A DNA stretch of 64,000 bases. Source: Phymatolithon calcareum. Taxonomy: Eukaryota; Rhodophyta; Florideophyceae; Hapalidiales. Location: the NCBI GenBank assembly GCA_977006965.1, contig OZ345384.1:1612001-1676000 (forward strand), in the 5' to 3' direction. The position numbers and the translations under genes were made by a program. The notes beneath the pieces were generated by a model. It saw only the letters and a list, made by a program, of their open reading frames with translations, did no database searches and was not told the origin of the DNA. Numbering within the stretch: the first letter of the stretch is position 1; each line of letters begins with the position of its first letter. This document shows, piece by piece, positions 30,413 through 40,728 of this stretch.

Positions 30413-33400
30413 CTATTCATCGCGGGCGGACTCGCAGCCTGAACTCAGCCGCACCAAAATGCATCTTGGTACGAAATAAGAAACCCAGCTTGACTGGAGC
30501 CCCCGTGTCTGGCACTTTTCTGGCACCCGCCGTCGCCTATGCCCCCGCAAGCGCATCATGAAATTGGATGTATAACAAGCGGCAATCATGAGCACGATGC
30601 CTAACGCCAACGAAAACATACCCAATGCTACAGATCGCTGCTGAGGAAGCACAGTAACCCCTTCCCTCTGGTCGTCCGCCACCGCCACTGCGCGACGCAC
30701 GACACGTTGATTTTCCGACATTAGCATTGACGCGTAATAGTGTGCCTCAGATCCAAGAAGCTGAGCATGTGCACGAAGTGGGAGCGAGAAGTTGCCATCG
30801 ACTTGTGGCCCTCGTCTCGGATCTCGTTCGAGTCGATAGAAGTCCCTGCACAGCGGCCGAAAGTCCTTGTAAACCAGCCGTTCTAGTGTAGCATCGCGAG
30901 ATAAAACTCTGCTATGCGGAAGAAATAGCGCAAACGCCCCAGCAGCGAGGGCATCTGCTTCTGGGGATGATGGGTTGATTGCTTGACGAAGAACCACACT
31001 TTCGCGAAATAATGGGCGCCGAGGCACAGGGGGAGATATTGCATGCTGGAGCAATTGTAGAAAAAGCTCGTGCCCGTCACCTCCCCCCTTGTATGCTCCA
31101 TCGAGACCGTTCGTGTCACCGAGTACCACTACGGTACCCTGCCCGAAAAAGGCGAGCCCGAGTACAGCGTGGTTTTCCAGAGGGCTTGCCAGCGAATTAT
31201 CGAGACCGAAATTGCTGTTTTTCTTTTCCGCTTTCGTCTGTTGGACACTCAGAGACGAAGTTATCAGTTCTCCATTGCGTGGAAACTTAATGATGGGAGC
31301 GCCGCTCTCAATTCGAACTTGATGTCCGTCGATGGCAAGTTCTCCATTCACCACCATTGACCCGAACGCAATTCCAAAAGGTTCCAAAAGCTGGTTCACG
31401 GCGTGAATGTTTCCACCGCCAACGACTGGTGTCCAGCGGGAACGGGTGTTATCATCCTCGAAGCGAATATCCTGCATGACTTCGGTATTGTACCACTCCG
31501 CAGCGACGATGAGAGCAATTCCATCATTCACCACCAAGTCGCGGATTATGCGCCGTTCCGCTTCGAAAAAGTAGTCCTCCGAATCAATAATCAACAATGC
31601 ACCATACAGCTCACCAACAGATGCGCTCAAACAATTCAGAGGACGGTCAAGAACATCAATAAAGTATCCTTCTTTCCTTAGCGCCATATAAAGTCCTCTG
31701 AAGTTGGTGTGCGGATGGTCGCCAAGCCAATCGAGCATATCGCGAGTTTCTTTCAAACTGTCTCGCGGTATGTATCCCGGTGGATATCGCAATGAATGGA
31801 ACATGTCCCACAAAATGCGGTTTTCCTTTGGCGGAGTTGGCACCAGCTCGACTCGCAGCGGCAGTTCAACAATGCTGTACACCTTCTCCGCAGGGGTCAC
31901 CACAGCAACACTAAGCACCCCTTCAGCGATCAAGGAAGACCGTTGAACAGGCTTCACAACATTTATGTGGACACCAAGACCGGCCGACCAAGGCCAGAAC
32001 CGTTGCGGAGGTGTGACCGTGACCTTGAGAAAATTGCCATTTGTACCAGGGCGCCAAATGGCGTCTGCAACACTGCCGAATACACCTGCAGGATTCAGAA
32101 TTGTAATGTTCAATGTATACATCTCCGCTTTGAAGAACAGAGGCTGCGAGCAATGCGGCCACATAAGAGGGCATGAGGTCTTCGAAAAATCGATGTATTC
32201 TGGGAATAAATAAGCGCGCGGCCCGCGAGCAAGCCCGGACATCCAGTCCGGTGTATTGTCGTCACCGTCTCCATGCAGATGTCTCCGAAGCACGAGGTGG
32301 GATGACACGAGCGCCGTATCTAAACGCCCGCGTCTCAAACGGTTACCATGGACAGCTGCCTGTAAAGTCCTGGTCAAATGATGCACAGTCCTCGCCGCAG
32401 CGGCAGCGTCGGCTTGGTCGATGGCTGCCTGCATGTCGACGCGTTCTTTCTGTAGGGCGACAAACTCGGCATCGATTTCGAGCATCACCTTTGCAGCGGC
32501 GGGAATGTCGAGCACACCTGCCCCTTGCTCGAAAAGCGAAGCACCTGGAAGAAGTTTCGCACTTTGCATCAAAGCGCGCTTGATACTTCCCGGGTTTGCT
32601 ACGACGCGTCTTCGTTCCTCAGGGACTGCCGACATGATGAGTGCAATGGCACCTGCAACGACGGGACTGGCTACGGACGTGCCACTGAGTTTGCGACACT
32701 GGGAGGTGTCCATATGACTTGGTCCGACAAGAGCGCGAGCGTAGGCAACAAGGTCCGGTTTAGTGCGACCTGCGGCACGATGCGGCATACCAAGTTCGTG
32801 TGTAGTCATTCCGCGAGAGCTAAATGCGGCAATAGCCCCGTCAGGTTCGACACCACCAACGCCAACAACCTCAAGCATGTCACCGGGATTATTGAGTGAC
32901 CCCCAACTTGGACCGTCATTACCGATGGCGCTAACGATGATTATGCCGGCGGCTGTGAGCTCGTTGACCTTTTCCGTGAACGGAGCATCTGCAAAGTCCG
33001 GTCCACCAATGCTGAGATTGAGGACATGGACGCCGATGTGCATTGCGTAATTGAAAGCATCCAGAAACCAGCTAGTGTAGCTAACTTGAGCGCCAGTGAA
33101 GACGCGAAAGGTGTAGAGCTGGACGCCAGGAGCGATTCCCGGGCAGTCGGGGTGGTCGCCAGCAATGAGACCTGCAACAAAGGTTCCATGACCCACAGTG
33201 TCGGCGACAGTGCCCTCTCCGGTCCAGTCGGTTCGTTCGACAACATTTGCAAACGACGCAACGCCTGGAGCGAGTCCGGTGTCAAACACAGCGACTTTGA
33301 CACCGGCACCTGTAAAACCGTGTCGCCACAATACACCTGCCGAGAAGGGATGCAAACTGGAGAGTGAATTGCGTCCGGCACGACCAGATTCGTTTTCCCC

Positions 33401-33769
33401 TCCTCGGTGAGTATCCTTTCCAACCGACGATGACGGTGGGGCAGCGGCTTGTGGGGCCCGAAGGGCGGAGCGCTGGGAATCATAAATGCGTCTTACGTGT
33501 CGAGCATTTTTCAGCACTTCTATGAGACCCGGATGCTTCGTTCGGACAACGACGAAGTCAGACGGCGCCTTTCTCGAATACTCGGTACGAGGAGAAAATT
33601 GCCACGAAAATAGGGTTCGACGGAGAACGCTGTTGACAGATTTCTCATGTGCATCAATATCGGCGTACTGTCGAAGAGCGACAATGTACTCAATAGGTGT
33701 AGCGAAGCCATGAGCGGTGGCGAGAATGAGAAGGGCGACGAGCAAACCGGAAACAACAACATGGGGCAT
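30413..33769 (-). CDS. S1P: Site-1 protease (membrane-bound subtilisin/kexin isozyme-1 type)
   Basis: An intact 1118-residue subtilase of S8 type, similar in length and layout to animal and plant site-1 proteases (about 1000-1050 residues). The start is the ATG at 33769, giving a hydrophobic signal segment MPHVVVSGLLVALLILATAH. A prodomain follows (IEYIVALRQYADIDAHEKSV; a basic RRTL stretch at 50-53 may be a processing site). The catalytic residues are Asp163 (VAVFDTGLAPG), His194 (VGHGTFVAGL), oxyanion Asn284 (AIGNDGPSWG) and Ser365 (LSGTSVASPV). A long lumenal region includes DMFHSLRYPPGYIPRDSL, a stretch conserved in S1P. Near the C-terminus is one membrane helix (ALGMFSLALGIVLMIAACY) followed by a basic cytosolic tail. 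S1P cleaves membrane-anchored transcription-factor precursors in the Golgi as the first step of regulated intramembrane proteolysis. Whether the alga has SREBP- or bZIP28-like substrates cannot be seen here. No introns. A second, broken copy lies at 54207-57566. Confidence 0.93.
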   Translation of the reverse strand: MPHVVVSGLLVALLILATAHGFATPIEYIVALRQYADIDAHEKSVNSVLRRTLFSWQFSPRTEYSRKAPSDFVVVRTKHPGLIEVLKNARHVRRIYDSQRSALRAPQAAAPPSSSVGKDTHRGGENESGRAGRNSLSSLHPFSAGVLWRHGFTGAGVKVAVFDTGLAPGVASFANVVERTDWTGEGTVADTVGHGTFVAGLIAGDHPDCPGIAPGVQLYTFRVFTGAQVSYTSWFLDAFNYAMHIGVHVLNLSIGGPDFADAPFTEKVNELTAAGIIIVSAIGNDGPSWGSLNNPGDMLEVVGVGGVEPDGAIAAFSSRGMTTHELGMPHRAAGRTKPDLVAYARALVGPSHMDTSQCRKLSGTSVASPVVAGAIALIMSAVPEERRRVVANPGSIKRALMQSAKLLPGASLFEQGAGVLDIPAAAKVMLEIDAEFVALQKERVDMQAAIDQADAAAAARTVHHLTRTLQAAVHGNRLRRGRLDTALVSSHLVLRRHLHGDGDDNTPDWMSGLARGPRAYLFPEYIDFSKTSCPLMWPHCSQPLFFKAEMYTLNITILNPAGVFGSVADAIWRPGTNGNFLKVTVTPPQRFWPWSAGLGVHINVVKPVQRSSLIAEGVLSVAVVTPAEKVYSIVELPLRVELVPTPPKENRILWDMFHSLRYPPGYIPRDSLKETRDMLDWLGDHPHTNFRGLYMALRKEGYFIDVLDRPLNCLSASVGELYGALLIIDSEDYFFEAERRIIRDLVVNDGIALIVAAEWYNTEVMQDIRFEDDNTRSRWTPVVGGGNIHAVNQLLEPFGIAFGSMVVNGELAIDGHQVRIESGAPIIKFPRNGELITSSLSVQQTKAEKKNSNFGLDNSLASPLENHAVLGLAFFGQGTVVVLGDTNGLDGAYKGGGDGHELFLQLLQHAISPPVPRRPLFRESVVLRQAINPSSPEADALAAGAFALFLPHSRVLSRDATLERLVYKDFRPLCRDFYRLERDPRRGPQVDGNFSLPLRAHAQLLGSEAHYYASMLMSENQRVVRRAVAVADDQREGVTVLPQQRSVALGMFSLALGIVLMIAACYTSNFMMRLRGHRRRRVPEKCQTRGLQSSWVSYFVPRCILVRLSSGCESARDE

Positions 33770-34019
33770 GACGACGGGGGCATTTTTCGTGCCTTCCACC
33801 GCTCCTCGGCGGTGCTACGCAAGACAGGGCTTCTAGTTCGCACGGCGTGAGAGGGTGCGGGCGGGCTCGGCTCCTATATGCTGGAATGAATGTAAACGAA
33901 CGCGTAGGTGCTTTGGGCCGGAAAAGAAAATCTGCTTAGAGAAACAGGCGGATTGGTGCTCAATGCAGTGACCCAATGAAAGACGTCCATGTGTTCGGAC
34001 AAGTGTAAACTACTTCACC

Positions 34020-34480
34020 TGCGTCCATATCAAGTATGATATCAATGAGTATCAATATTTCATATGAAATTCAGAGGACTGTTGATATTTTCCTCCAAAC
34101 ATTGATATTACAGTGTATGAATAATATGATAGATTATCAACTGAAAACAAACAAGAACTGATATTCCTATTTTTGTTGATAGATCACCGAATATCAACTG
34201 CCAGCAATGCATATCTTGATTTGCCTTTAAGCAACACGTGTCTGACAGATCGGCACAGTAGATATTTTCGAAATAAATTTATTTCGAACAAAAGCTGGCA
34301 ACATAGAGAAGGCAGCTGGTTGTCATTACAGTAGTTGATACTTTGGAAAGTTCTGATATTCACTGATAACGCATAAATGAGACTGATAATTAACTACAGT
34401 ATTACTTGAGTATCGAAGCTCATTCCTAATATCAAGACCACATACTGTCAAGGAAATGAGTCTTTTCAAAGAAGTATCAA
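34020..34480. other. AT-rich stretch dense in TGATA/TATCA words upstream of S1P
   Basis: TGATA or TATCA words recur many times within about 450 bp on both strands, shortly upstream of the S1P start. The same stretch accompanies copy 2 (57830-58240). It may be a decayed AT-rich element or a regulatory region. Confidence 0.45.
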
Positions 34481-34565
34481 AGAGAAAACATGCTTTTTGA
34501 TTCAAGCTTTTCCACGGAAAAGCTGGCATCATCTAGCACACCAACAAACTGACGGCCATAGTCAA

Positions 34566-35217
34566 ATTCTTGGCTCGAACCTCGCTCTTTTCCATAACTT
34601 CAGTTATAAAGAGACGAGTTTCGAGAGGGCAGAAAGTGTGCTGCGTCTTCGCCTAAGACAACTACTCGAGGCGGGTCGGGGGTGTAGGAAAAGAGTTAGG
34701 TCACAAAGGGGCTTAGATTGAAAGTGTTCCCTGATGGATGGTGTTTGTTTGAAAGGGATTGACTAACCTGGAGCGTCTTGCTTGACAGGAAGCAGTTCAT
34801 GACGCCTGTGTGCCTGAATGCAGAGGGTGTTGGCCTATTGGTCATAGAGCGTGGATGCTGGCGTTGCGGAGTTTGTGTTCTGAGATCCCATTTGGAAAAC
34901 GAAAACTCTTCAGCTCCAACTTCTAAGTATCGAGGTCGAGGCACTTGATGCCACGCTGTTTTCAAGCAAGTTTTAATCAAAGAGAAATCCAAATACGAAG
35001 GAGGACCGTTACAAGCTTGTCATCGACCCATTGTCTGACGACTTCGAGATCGCTGATACAATTGTTTACCATATTTGCACTTCTTTTAAAACTCCACCGA
35101 TCGTGGCGAATCTTTCCAGTCAGTCAAAAGTTCTAGAAGCCGACATTGATTTAGTATCGAAAGGAAAGTCGAAATCTCTCTTGTTTCTTTCTTTACTGCA
35201 GAAGACGATTGCTAAAG
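34566..35217. other. No gene recognised
   Basis: Small frames only between the end of the duplicated segment and a LINE tail. Confidence 0.35.
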
Positions 35218-35846
35218 CTAACACTTGAGGTCGTCAAGCAACCTCTCATTTTTCAGGAATATGAGTACTTCAAGCCGTTTCTCCCTACATAATTCCTCTA
35301 CCGTTTTAAGGCCTACTCTACTAATAGTCTGCCGTCTTGATAAAGCAAGCCCACTGCAGCGAAGAATTAAGTGATCAACAGTTTCTTTGGTTGTACCTGG
35401 ACAGAACTTGCACATGGGGTCGTAGTCCACCGAGCCATCGTCCTTCCGATGAAAAGCTGCTACCAGCGAGCAACATTCTGCGGAAAGTTGATTTAGGATG
35501 ACTTCAGCACGTCTGTGTCTAATCCGGAGTTCTGGGGGTAGAAACTGTACACTTCTTGGTTTCATCGAATTACGCGGTTTAAGTATGGACCGCGCGGCTT
35601 CCATGGTCAAGGGTACGCCTTGATGCGTCACGAGATCTGATTCCGTAATGCCTCGACGAGCAAGCTCGTCGGCTTTCTCGTTGCCTCCATGGCTTCCCAC
35701 AGCTTCTCTCGAGTCCTCGATTTCCAACTTGTTGGAGCAGACTGTTCTAGAAAAAAGATCCGTAGGTTGTGCGTGACGTTGACGAACTGGAAATTTATAG
35801 TTTCACTTCTATTATTGAGTGAAACGCGGTGAATAGAATCAAACAT
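35218..35846 (-). pseudogene. LINE ORF2 C-terminal fragment: RNase H end and zinc finger
   Basis: The minus strand reads VGSHGGNEKADELARRG, the conserved end of a LINE-type RNase H domain (HxGxxGNExAD). After about 90 residues comes CKFCPGTTKETVDHLILRC, the CCHC zinc finger that closes ORF2 in I/Jockey/R1-like LINEs. It ends at a stop at 35218. The frame is shifted near 35700, and no reverse transcriptase remains. The plus strand shows nothing. Confidence 0.75.
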
Positions 35847-36906
35847 CTAGCAAGTAGACGACTTTGACTTGCCTCGTAAGATTTTTGATATCGAGTATGT
35901 ACAGTCTGACCCATAGATTGTAAATTGATAGTTGTTAGGGACGTGGCCAATAATGTAAAAGTGAACAAGTCTTTCCCTTATTCCCATGTGTTTCCGTTCA
36001 TTACGATGAAAGTCCATTACTAGTGAAATACTAGACGTATTTCTTATCCGGTGAGATGTCACGAAACGTGAAGTACAGAAAGTGACTGCGATCTTCATAC
36101 CCTAGCCTAATAGTTTGTTCGTCCAATTTTGGAAGTGCGATCTCCCCAACAGGGCGTTGTAAGTACTGTCAGTCCGCCGTGTATGCACCCCACAGTCCTA
36201 GTTCCCGATGCATTTGCGGGAAGCCACCAGAGCAAATGGTTCGTGTGAGCGAAGCAAATTCAAAGTGAAGCTCATTCCTAAAAGAAGAATAGTGGTGGGA
36301 GCGAGCAAAGTAAAATTGGATAGCGATCAGAGCTGTCGTCTAGATCTTCACCTGATTGTAAACAACCTGTCCATCCTTCACGTACAGGTCCGTGCTGCAA
36401 GTCAATGAAGACGCCAAGAGGGACGTAAATGCTATCTTACTTCCAGCGCAAGATTGTATGTCGTATGTCACAATTCATGGAGGAAGCTTCCGTAGCCCTC
36501 AATCTTACTGAAAGATACCATGCTCTGGGATGCAGTACACGAGTAGTCCGGGAGGGGCAAGTGGTCCCGAAGGGAAATCTCAGAAACGTATTGGAAGACG
36601 ATAGTCTAAATCGGGTGAGGTGGGTACTGCAGCGATGAATATCTGAGACTTGATTTGATCAGAAACAAATCATTCAACTATGTTCCAGTTGTCCGCTCTC
36701 TGAGCTTTGTGCGAGTTGTAAAAAGAATGAAAATGCTTTTCCATATTTCCTATTTTACAAATTCTAAGCACAGGTTGCCCTCGTTTACATACCACTCGTG
36801 CAGTGCACGGGAGTACTTATTGGACCAGAGATTCCAGTGGATCTTCAACCCCTCTACTTTTGCCCTATTCTGGAGGGAAATCTTTTCTCACCATCGACCT
36901 TATCAC
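35847..36906. other. No gene recognised
   Basis: Two short plus-strand frames (36208-36408 and 36429-36638) look weakly coding but carry no motif. Confidence 0.35.
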
Positions 36907-37713
36907 CAGGCTTGGAACCAATTTAATTGCTGGAATTGCTGAAGGAAAGAGCAATCGTGAAATTCAACTGTTCGTCGCTTCTTCTTTTCAATTTAAACTG
37001 CAATTGGCAATCCCTTCTCCAATCGATATTGCAATTCCTACCCTTTACTGCAATTCGTTTACCAATTAGCGAAGCCTAACTCTTCTTTATTTCCGTTCAC
37101 CGGGCACGATTTGAGATGGTTGTAGGGGTTTGTGTAGCCCTTGTTGTGCTCAAAAACGAAACTCCGGTTTTGACTGGAAGGTGCATGTCTCTCCACCCGG
37201 GCACTGAAACACTTGAAAAGTCACATTTGTTCGAACACCGGATCCTCGACGAATATTGACATCGCGAAGTTCTTCGCGGAGCTTCTTCATGAGAAGTTGG
37301 ACCACCTCTTTCTTCGACGGTTTGCGTGCTGGAGCCGACTTGGTGAATTTGGCCCTGGCGATAATAACTTAGCAGTCTCTTTGGCTTTTATAGGAGTACC
37401 ATCGTACTTCTATGCAGCAGCCACGTTTATCTGATGCAATGTGCCAACATAGACGTATGTTGAAAGTACAAAAGGTGTACGTATTCAAATGCATCGAATG
37501 CGTAAGAAAACGTAGCTTTTTTCTGATTCAGCATATAAATAGAGAAAAACGTAGCGCAATACGTATCGCAATTGAATCTTCGTGAGAAATACACATTGAA
37601 ATTAGATGCTCATCTTACCTCGCAAATTTCAATCACGAGTCTATTGTTCAATTAACTCGAATTGCAATTAATTGCAATTAATTGGAATTGCAATCAAATT
37701 GGTTCCAAGCCTG
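36907..37713. mobile_element. Non-autonomous hAT-type element
   Basis: It begins CAGGCTTGGAACCAATTT at 36907 and ends with the inverse, AAATTGGTTCCAAGCCTG, at 37713. The perfect 8-bp sequence CTTATCAC flanks both ends (36899-36906 and 37714-37721). CAG termini with an 8-bp duplication are hAT hallmarks. Inside each end lie AATTGCAATT-rich subterminal repeats (about 36990-37070 and 37650-37690). There is no transposase coding. Confidence 0.88.
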
Positions 37714-37721
37714 CTTATCAC

Positions 37722-38530
37722 CTAAAACCTATTCCGTCTGACACTTTTTATGCACAGACGCGCAGGCAGTCGTCCTTCAGTACTAAACTGATAGAAACGG
37801 AAAAATAAATTTAGGATTTCTTTCCCCAAACGAAAATAATTTCTCGAAATTTATTTCACATTACTTTTTTGCGAACCAACTGTAATGTATTGAGCAAACG
37901 TATTTTTTGAAAATACTTTTGTAACATCAAATTTGGAAGCCTTTTTCTACCTCTTAATGTAATCCGGTTCTCAATATTTTTGCATTTTCTGGCCCCCCTA
38001 CTCTGCACGAGAGCATTGGTAAAATTCTTTGCGCCAGTACCGGTAAAATAAAAAAAGTTTTTTCCTATACGCAAACCAAAATACTAAACGCATTTTCGAG
38101 GAGATTGTGTTACAATTAGTGAGCTCGGCGAATGCTTCGCCTCGCTCTATTGCAAATGCTATAAATAGGTAGCTAGGCTTTTGGAGCGGAGCTCGGATTT
38201 ATTGAAGGCAACTGCAGTAAAAGTGTATAAACCTACATTTGTTAACACCGAGCATCATCCGCTCGGTGGAGACCCACAGTTAAGCAGAAGCTCGTTGCTG
38301 CTTCGACATCAAAGACCAGGACCAATTCAGGTATGTCACCGCTCGTCGGGCAAGCAAGAGAAAGAGCTCCTCACGGAGACGGTTTGCTGATTGTGGCAAC
38401 TCTATCGTCTTCAATTTTCAACCTCGCATCCGTCTGACATCGTCCTTTGTCAGACATCCCGCGAATGCACATCAACTACGTACAGAAAGGAGGGCGGCAC
38501 TGATACTGTAGGGTATATTCCGCGAGGGAT
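37722..38530. other. No gene recognised
   Basis: AT-rich, then mixed sequence. Frames lack motifs. A search by eye for 5S rRNA near 38240 failed. Confidence 0.35.
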
Positions 38531-38544
38531 GGGGGGGGGGGGGG
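38531..38544. repeat. Poly(G) tract of 14
   Basis: An uninterrupted run of 14 G on the plus strand, capable of G-quadruplex formation. Its length should be treated with caution as a sequencing-prone homopolymer. Confidence 0.85.
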
Positions 38545-38749
38545 AGTTTTATGTTTTTATTTTGCAAGCCCTCAACGCCAGATTTTCCGACACCAGAGCA
38601 GCTTGGGGCTCGGTGAATATCCTGTGTAAAAATTATGGTCCCTAATCACAATTGCCTCTCTCATCGCCACCTTCTCCAGCGCTAGTGTCCATTACGTTCT
38701 TTGTTCTTCTTCTTCGTAGTAAAAAGCTGCCAAGTAAAAAGCATACCTC

Positions 38750-39290
38750 GGCAGCGCACTGTCATCTTGGGGTGCCTATTAAACAGAAATTCGTTCGGGG
38801 GGACAGCTTGGACCTCCTTTAGGGGGCTCCTTGCGACGCGACGGGTGCAACAGAGAGTTTCGCGACATTCCGATCGGATCGCTTCGGCACTTGTGGTATC
38901 ACGTGTTCTTAAAAAATTCGATTTGCAGGGCAGTCTTTCCAGTGGCCTAAACTGGCCACAGGCTGTACAACATTAGAGGTCGATCATTGGGGGCTCAATC
39001 GCGGGGGACTACTTGAAGAACCGTCAGGACGGCTCTTTTCAACGCAGCACGCAGTGGCACACGGGGAAGATTAGCGACGTCCCAGGTCGGATGAGCACGC
39101 CGGGGCGCACATGAGAGTTTCCATGGCTCAAACGGGCCAGGCTTTATAGGCTTAGAGAGCCATCATTGGGGGGCTCGATTGCGGGGGACAACTTGAAGAA
39201 CCGTCAGGGCGGCTCTTTGCAACGCGGCATGCAGTAGCGGGCTGGGGAGTTTGGCGACGTCCTGGTCCGAGGCGCGACGATGGCATTGCC
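38750..39290. repeat. Imperfect tandem repeats, unit about 180 bp
   Basis: ATCATTGGGGG and the downstream GACTACTTGAAGAACCGTCA occur at 38983 and, with small changes, at 39162; the offset is about 180 bp and both flanks align. A third, more diverged unit lies at about 38760-38920 (CATCTTGGGGT, then GGGGGGACAGCTTGGAC). No coding signal. Confidence 0.7.
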
Positions 39291-39670
39291 GCTCGTAGCG
39301 CAGGCGCGGGGTATCATAAAGTTACGTAATTTCGTTAAATGCGCGACTATAATTAGTGCCGCTTGTTTTGTGTGGCACAGGGTGGCCCTGATTAGAGTAA
39401 CTCACTGTACCAATAAACTTGATACAGCTCAGTCAGTCTCCTATAACTGGATCTCCAAATTTAGAATTTCCCTGGTTTCAGAATACAACGAGCAGTGACG
39501 GACTCAGTAGATTCATACATTTAATGCAATTTCAACGCTGTCAGAATATTCGATATCTGTATATCATCCAAGCTGAAGCCAGAGTGCGGAAATTAAATTT
39601 GCAACGTTTTTTATAATCAGTTTCTGTTTGAAACGGATTCTAACTTTAAAAATGTCCGTTTTCAACATAT

Positions 39671-40134
39671 CACCATGATTTTGTTGCTAGAGTTGGAGGT
39701 CATCGGGAAATTCGCGGGAACTGTTATAATACTGGTTTTTTCTATAGTTTCAGAAGAATTTTTGAAACTCCCTGATTTCGGAAGTGAACCAAAGCGACCA
39801 AACGCTATTTTATACTGGTTGCGTGAGACTTCAGGAGAGGAACAAAATAGTATCAGATTCGCACTGCACAAGCGTGCGGAACATATATTTTCTTTTTTTT
39901 CTTGTTCGCCTTAACCCATGTGTATAAAGACACGCGAATAGGACGGGCAATCCCCAACTGGAGATTGCGTCTTCTATTCAGTGCATTGCTCTGTGAGCAT
40001 ATGCCGTACTGCACCAACAGCCAGAAAGGCAAGTATATGTACGAGTGCGACACGTGGAGGTATTTTTCAGGGGTTTGATTGAAATGTAATGGTTATGATA
40101 TTTTATGTTTTATGAACACCCTGAAATCATTGTG
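39671..40134. mobile_element. TIR element inserted in repeat copy A
   Basis: Its ends are CACCATGATTTTG and the inverse of CACAATGATTTCAG. ACAT lies on both sides, though two extra bases on the left blur the duplication. The uninterrupted site is visible in copy B (TTTTCAACACATGGCG near 60015). No coding sequence. Confidence 0.55.
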
Positions 40135-40313
40135 ACATGGCGCCCGGGCGCTTTGCCCAGCCACGAACCTGGAAAAAGGTTGCTCAATTTCTAATACAGG
40201 TCTCCGCATTCAACCGAAATTACCTTTCAACTAGGCGAACATGACCGCTACAGTTCTGAGCATGACGTAAAAGCCATCTCACCTGCATGCAGTTGAGATG
40301 TTTTGCTTGTACA

Positions 40314-40379
40314 TATATGTGCCATCATGGTCAAAAGCCGTTAATTCATGTAATAAAGGCTTTTGTCAATGATGGCATA
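40314..40379. repeat. 66-bp hairpin insertion in copy A
   Basis: TGCCATCAT...CAAAAGCC (40320-40339) pairs with GGCTTTTG...ATGATGGCA (40358-40377). Copy B has only GTACATACACGTG here, so the hairpin is an insertion, possibly at a TA dinucleotide, or a clean loss from copy B. Confidence 0.65.
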
Positions 40380-40558
40380 TACACGTGTAGCATGAGAGCT
40401 ATTATACAAATGCAATTCCAGAATACCTTGGTATCTGGATATATCAAACCTTTCCGCATGTGGTATTCTCATTGTGCAGTGCACACTGTATACTACATAC
40501 AGTTATCAAGGATTGACGAGAAAATTTTACTACAAATTCAATTCTTATAGAAAGGTGA

Positions 40559-40617
40559 CCGCTCTGTTCCAACAGAGCGGAGTGATGGGAGATCGCGCAA
40601 CTTTGCGCGATCTCCCA
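40559..40617. repeat. Two strong hairpins at the end of copy A
   Basis: CCGCTCTGTT pairs with AACAGAGCGG (40559-40580). TGGGAGATCGCGCAA pairs with TTGCGCGATCTCCCA around a 2-nt loop (40586-40617). The same hairpins are in copy B (60328-60389), where the second stem is extended to 19 perfect pairs. Confidence 0.85.
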
Positions 40618-40728
40618 CCACTCTTTCAGTCAGTTTCATAAATATATCATCTAAGCACATGCTTTGAATAGCTCGCCGTCAACGCAAGTACCTCACCAGT
40701 AACAACTTAACAAGAAGGGTTGTCGCTC

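Larger units (their letters stand above)
29158..34565. repeat. Segmental duplication, copy 1
   Basis: A direct copy of 53238-58352, starting at GCGTGCATTCCATTAGCCAG and ending near the AGCTTTTCC/GGAAAAGCT hairpin at about 34500-34565. Coding parts differ by only a few percent. The flanks outside these limits are unrelated. Copy 1 holds the intact S1P gene and about 290 bp (29396-29683) that copy 2 lacks. Confidence 0.92.
39405..40728. mobile_element. Dispersed repeat family, copy A (with later insertions)
   Basis: It aligns along its length with 59754-60467 plus 61445-61463, from ACCAATAAACTTGATACAG to CTCACCAGTAACAACTTAAC. Copy A contains two insertions absent from copy B (39671-40134 and 40314-40379). 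It ends with two strong hairpins shared by both copies. There is no coding sequence and the family is unknown to me; AACTGGATCTCC near the left end vaguely recalls pogo-like subterminal motifs. Confidence 0.75.

Noticed and set aside
33770-33799. GTG start for the S1P gene
   Set aside because: The ATG ten codons downstream begins a proper signal segment and is conserved in copy 2; a nuclear eukaryotic gene would not be expected to use GTG.
38220-38340. 5S rRNA-like stretch (CACCGAGCATCATCCGCTCGGTG)
   Set aside because: Only a short hairpin; the conserved 5S internal control region is absent.
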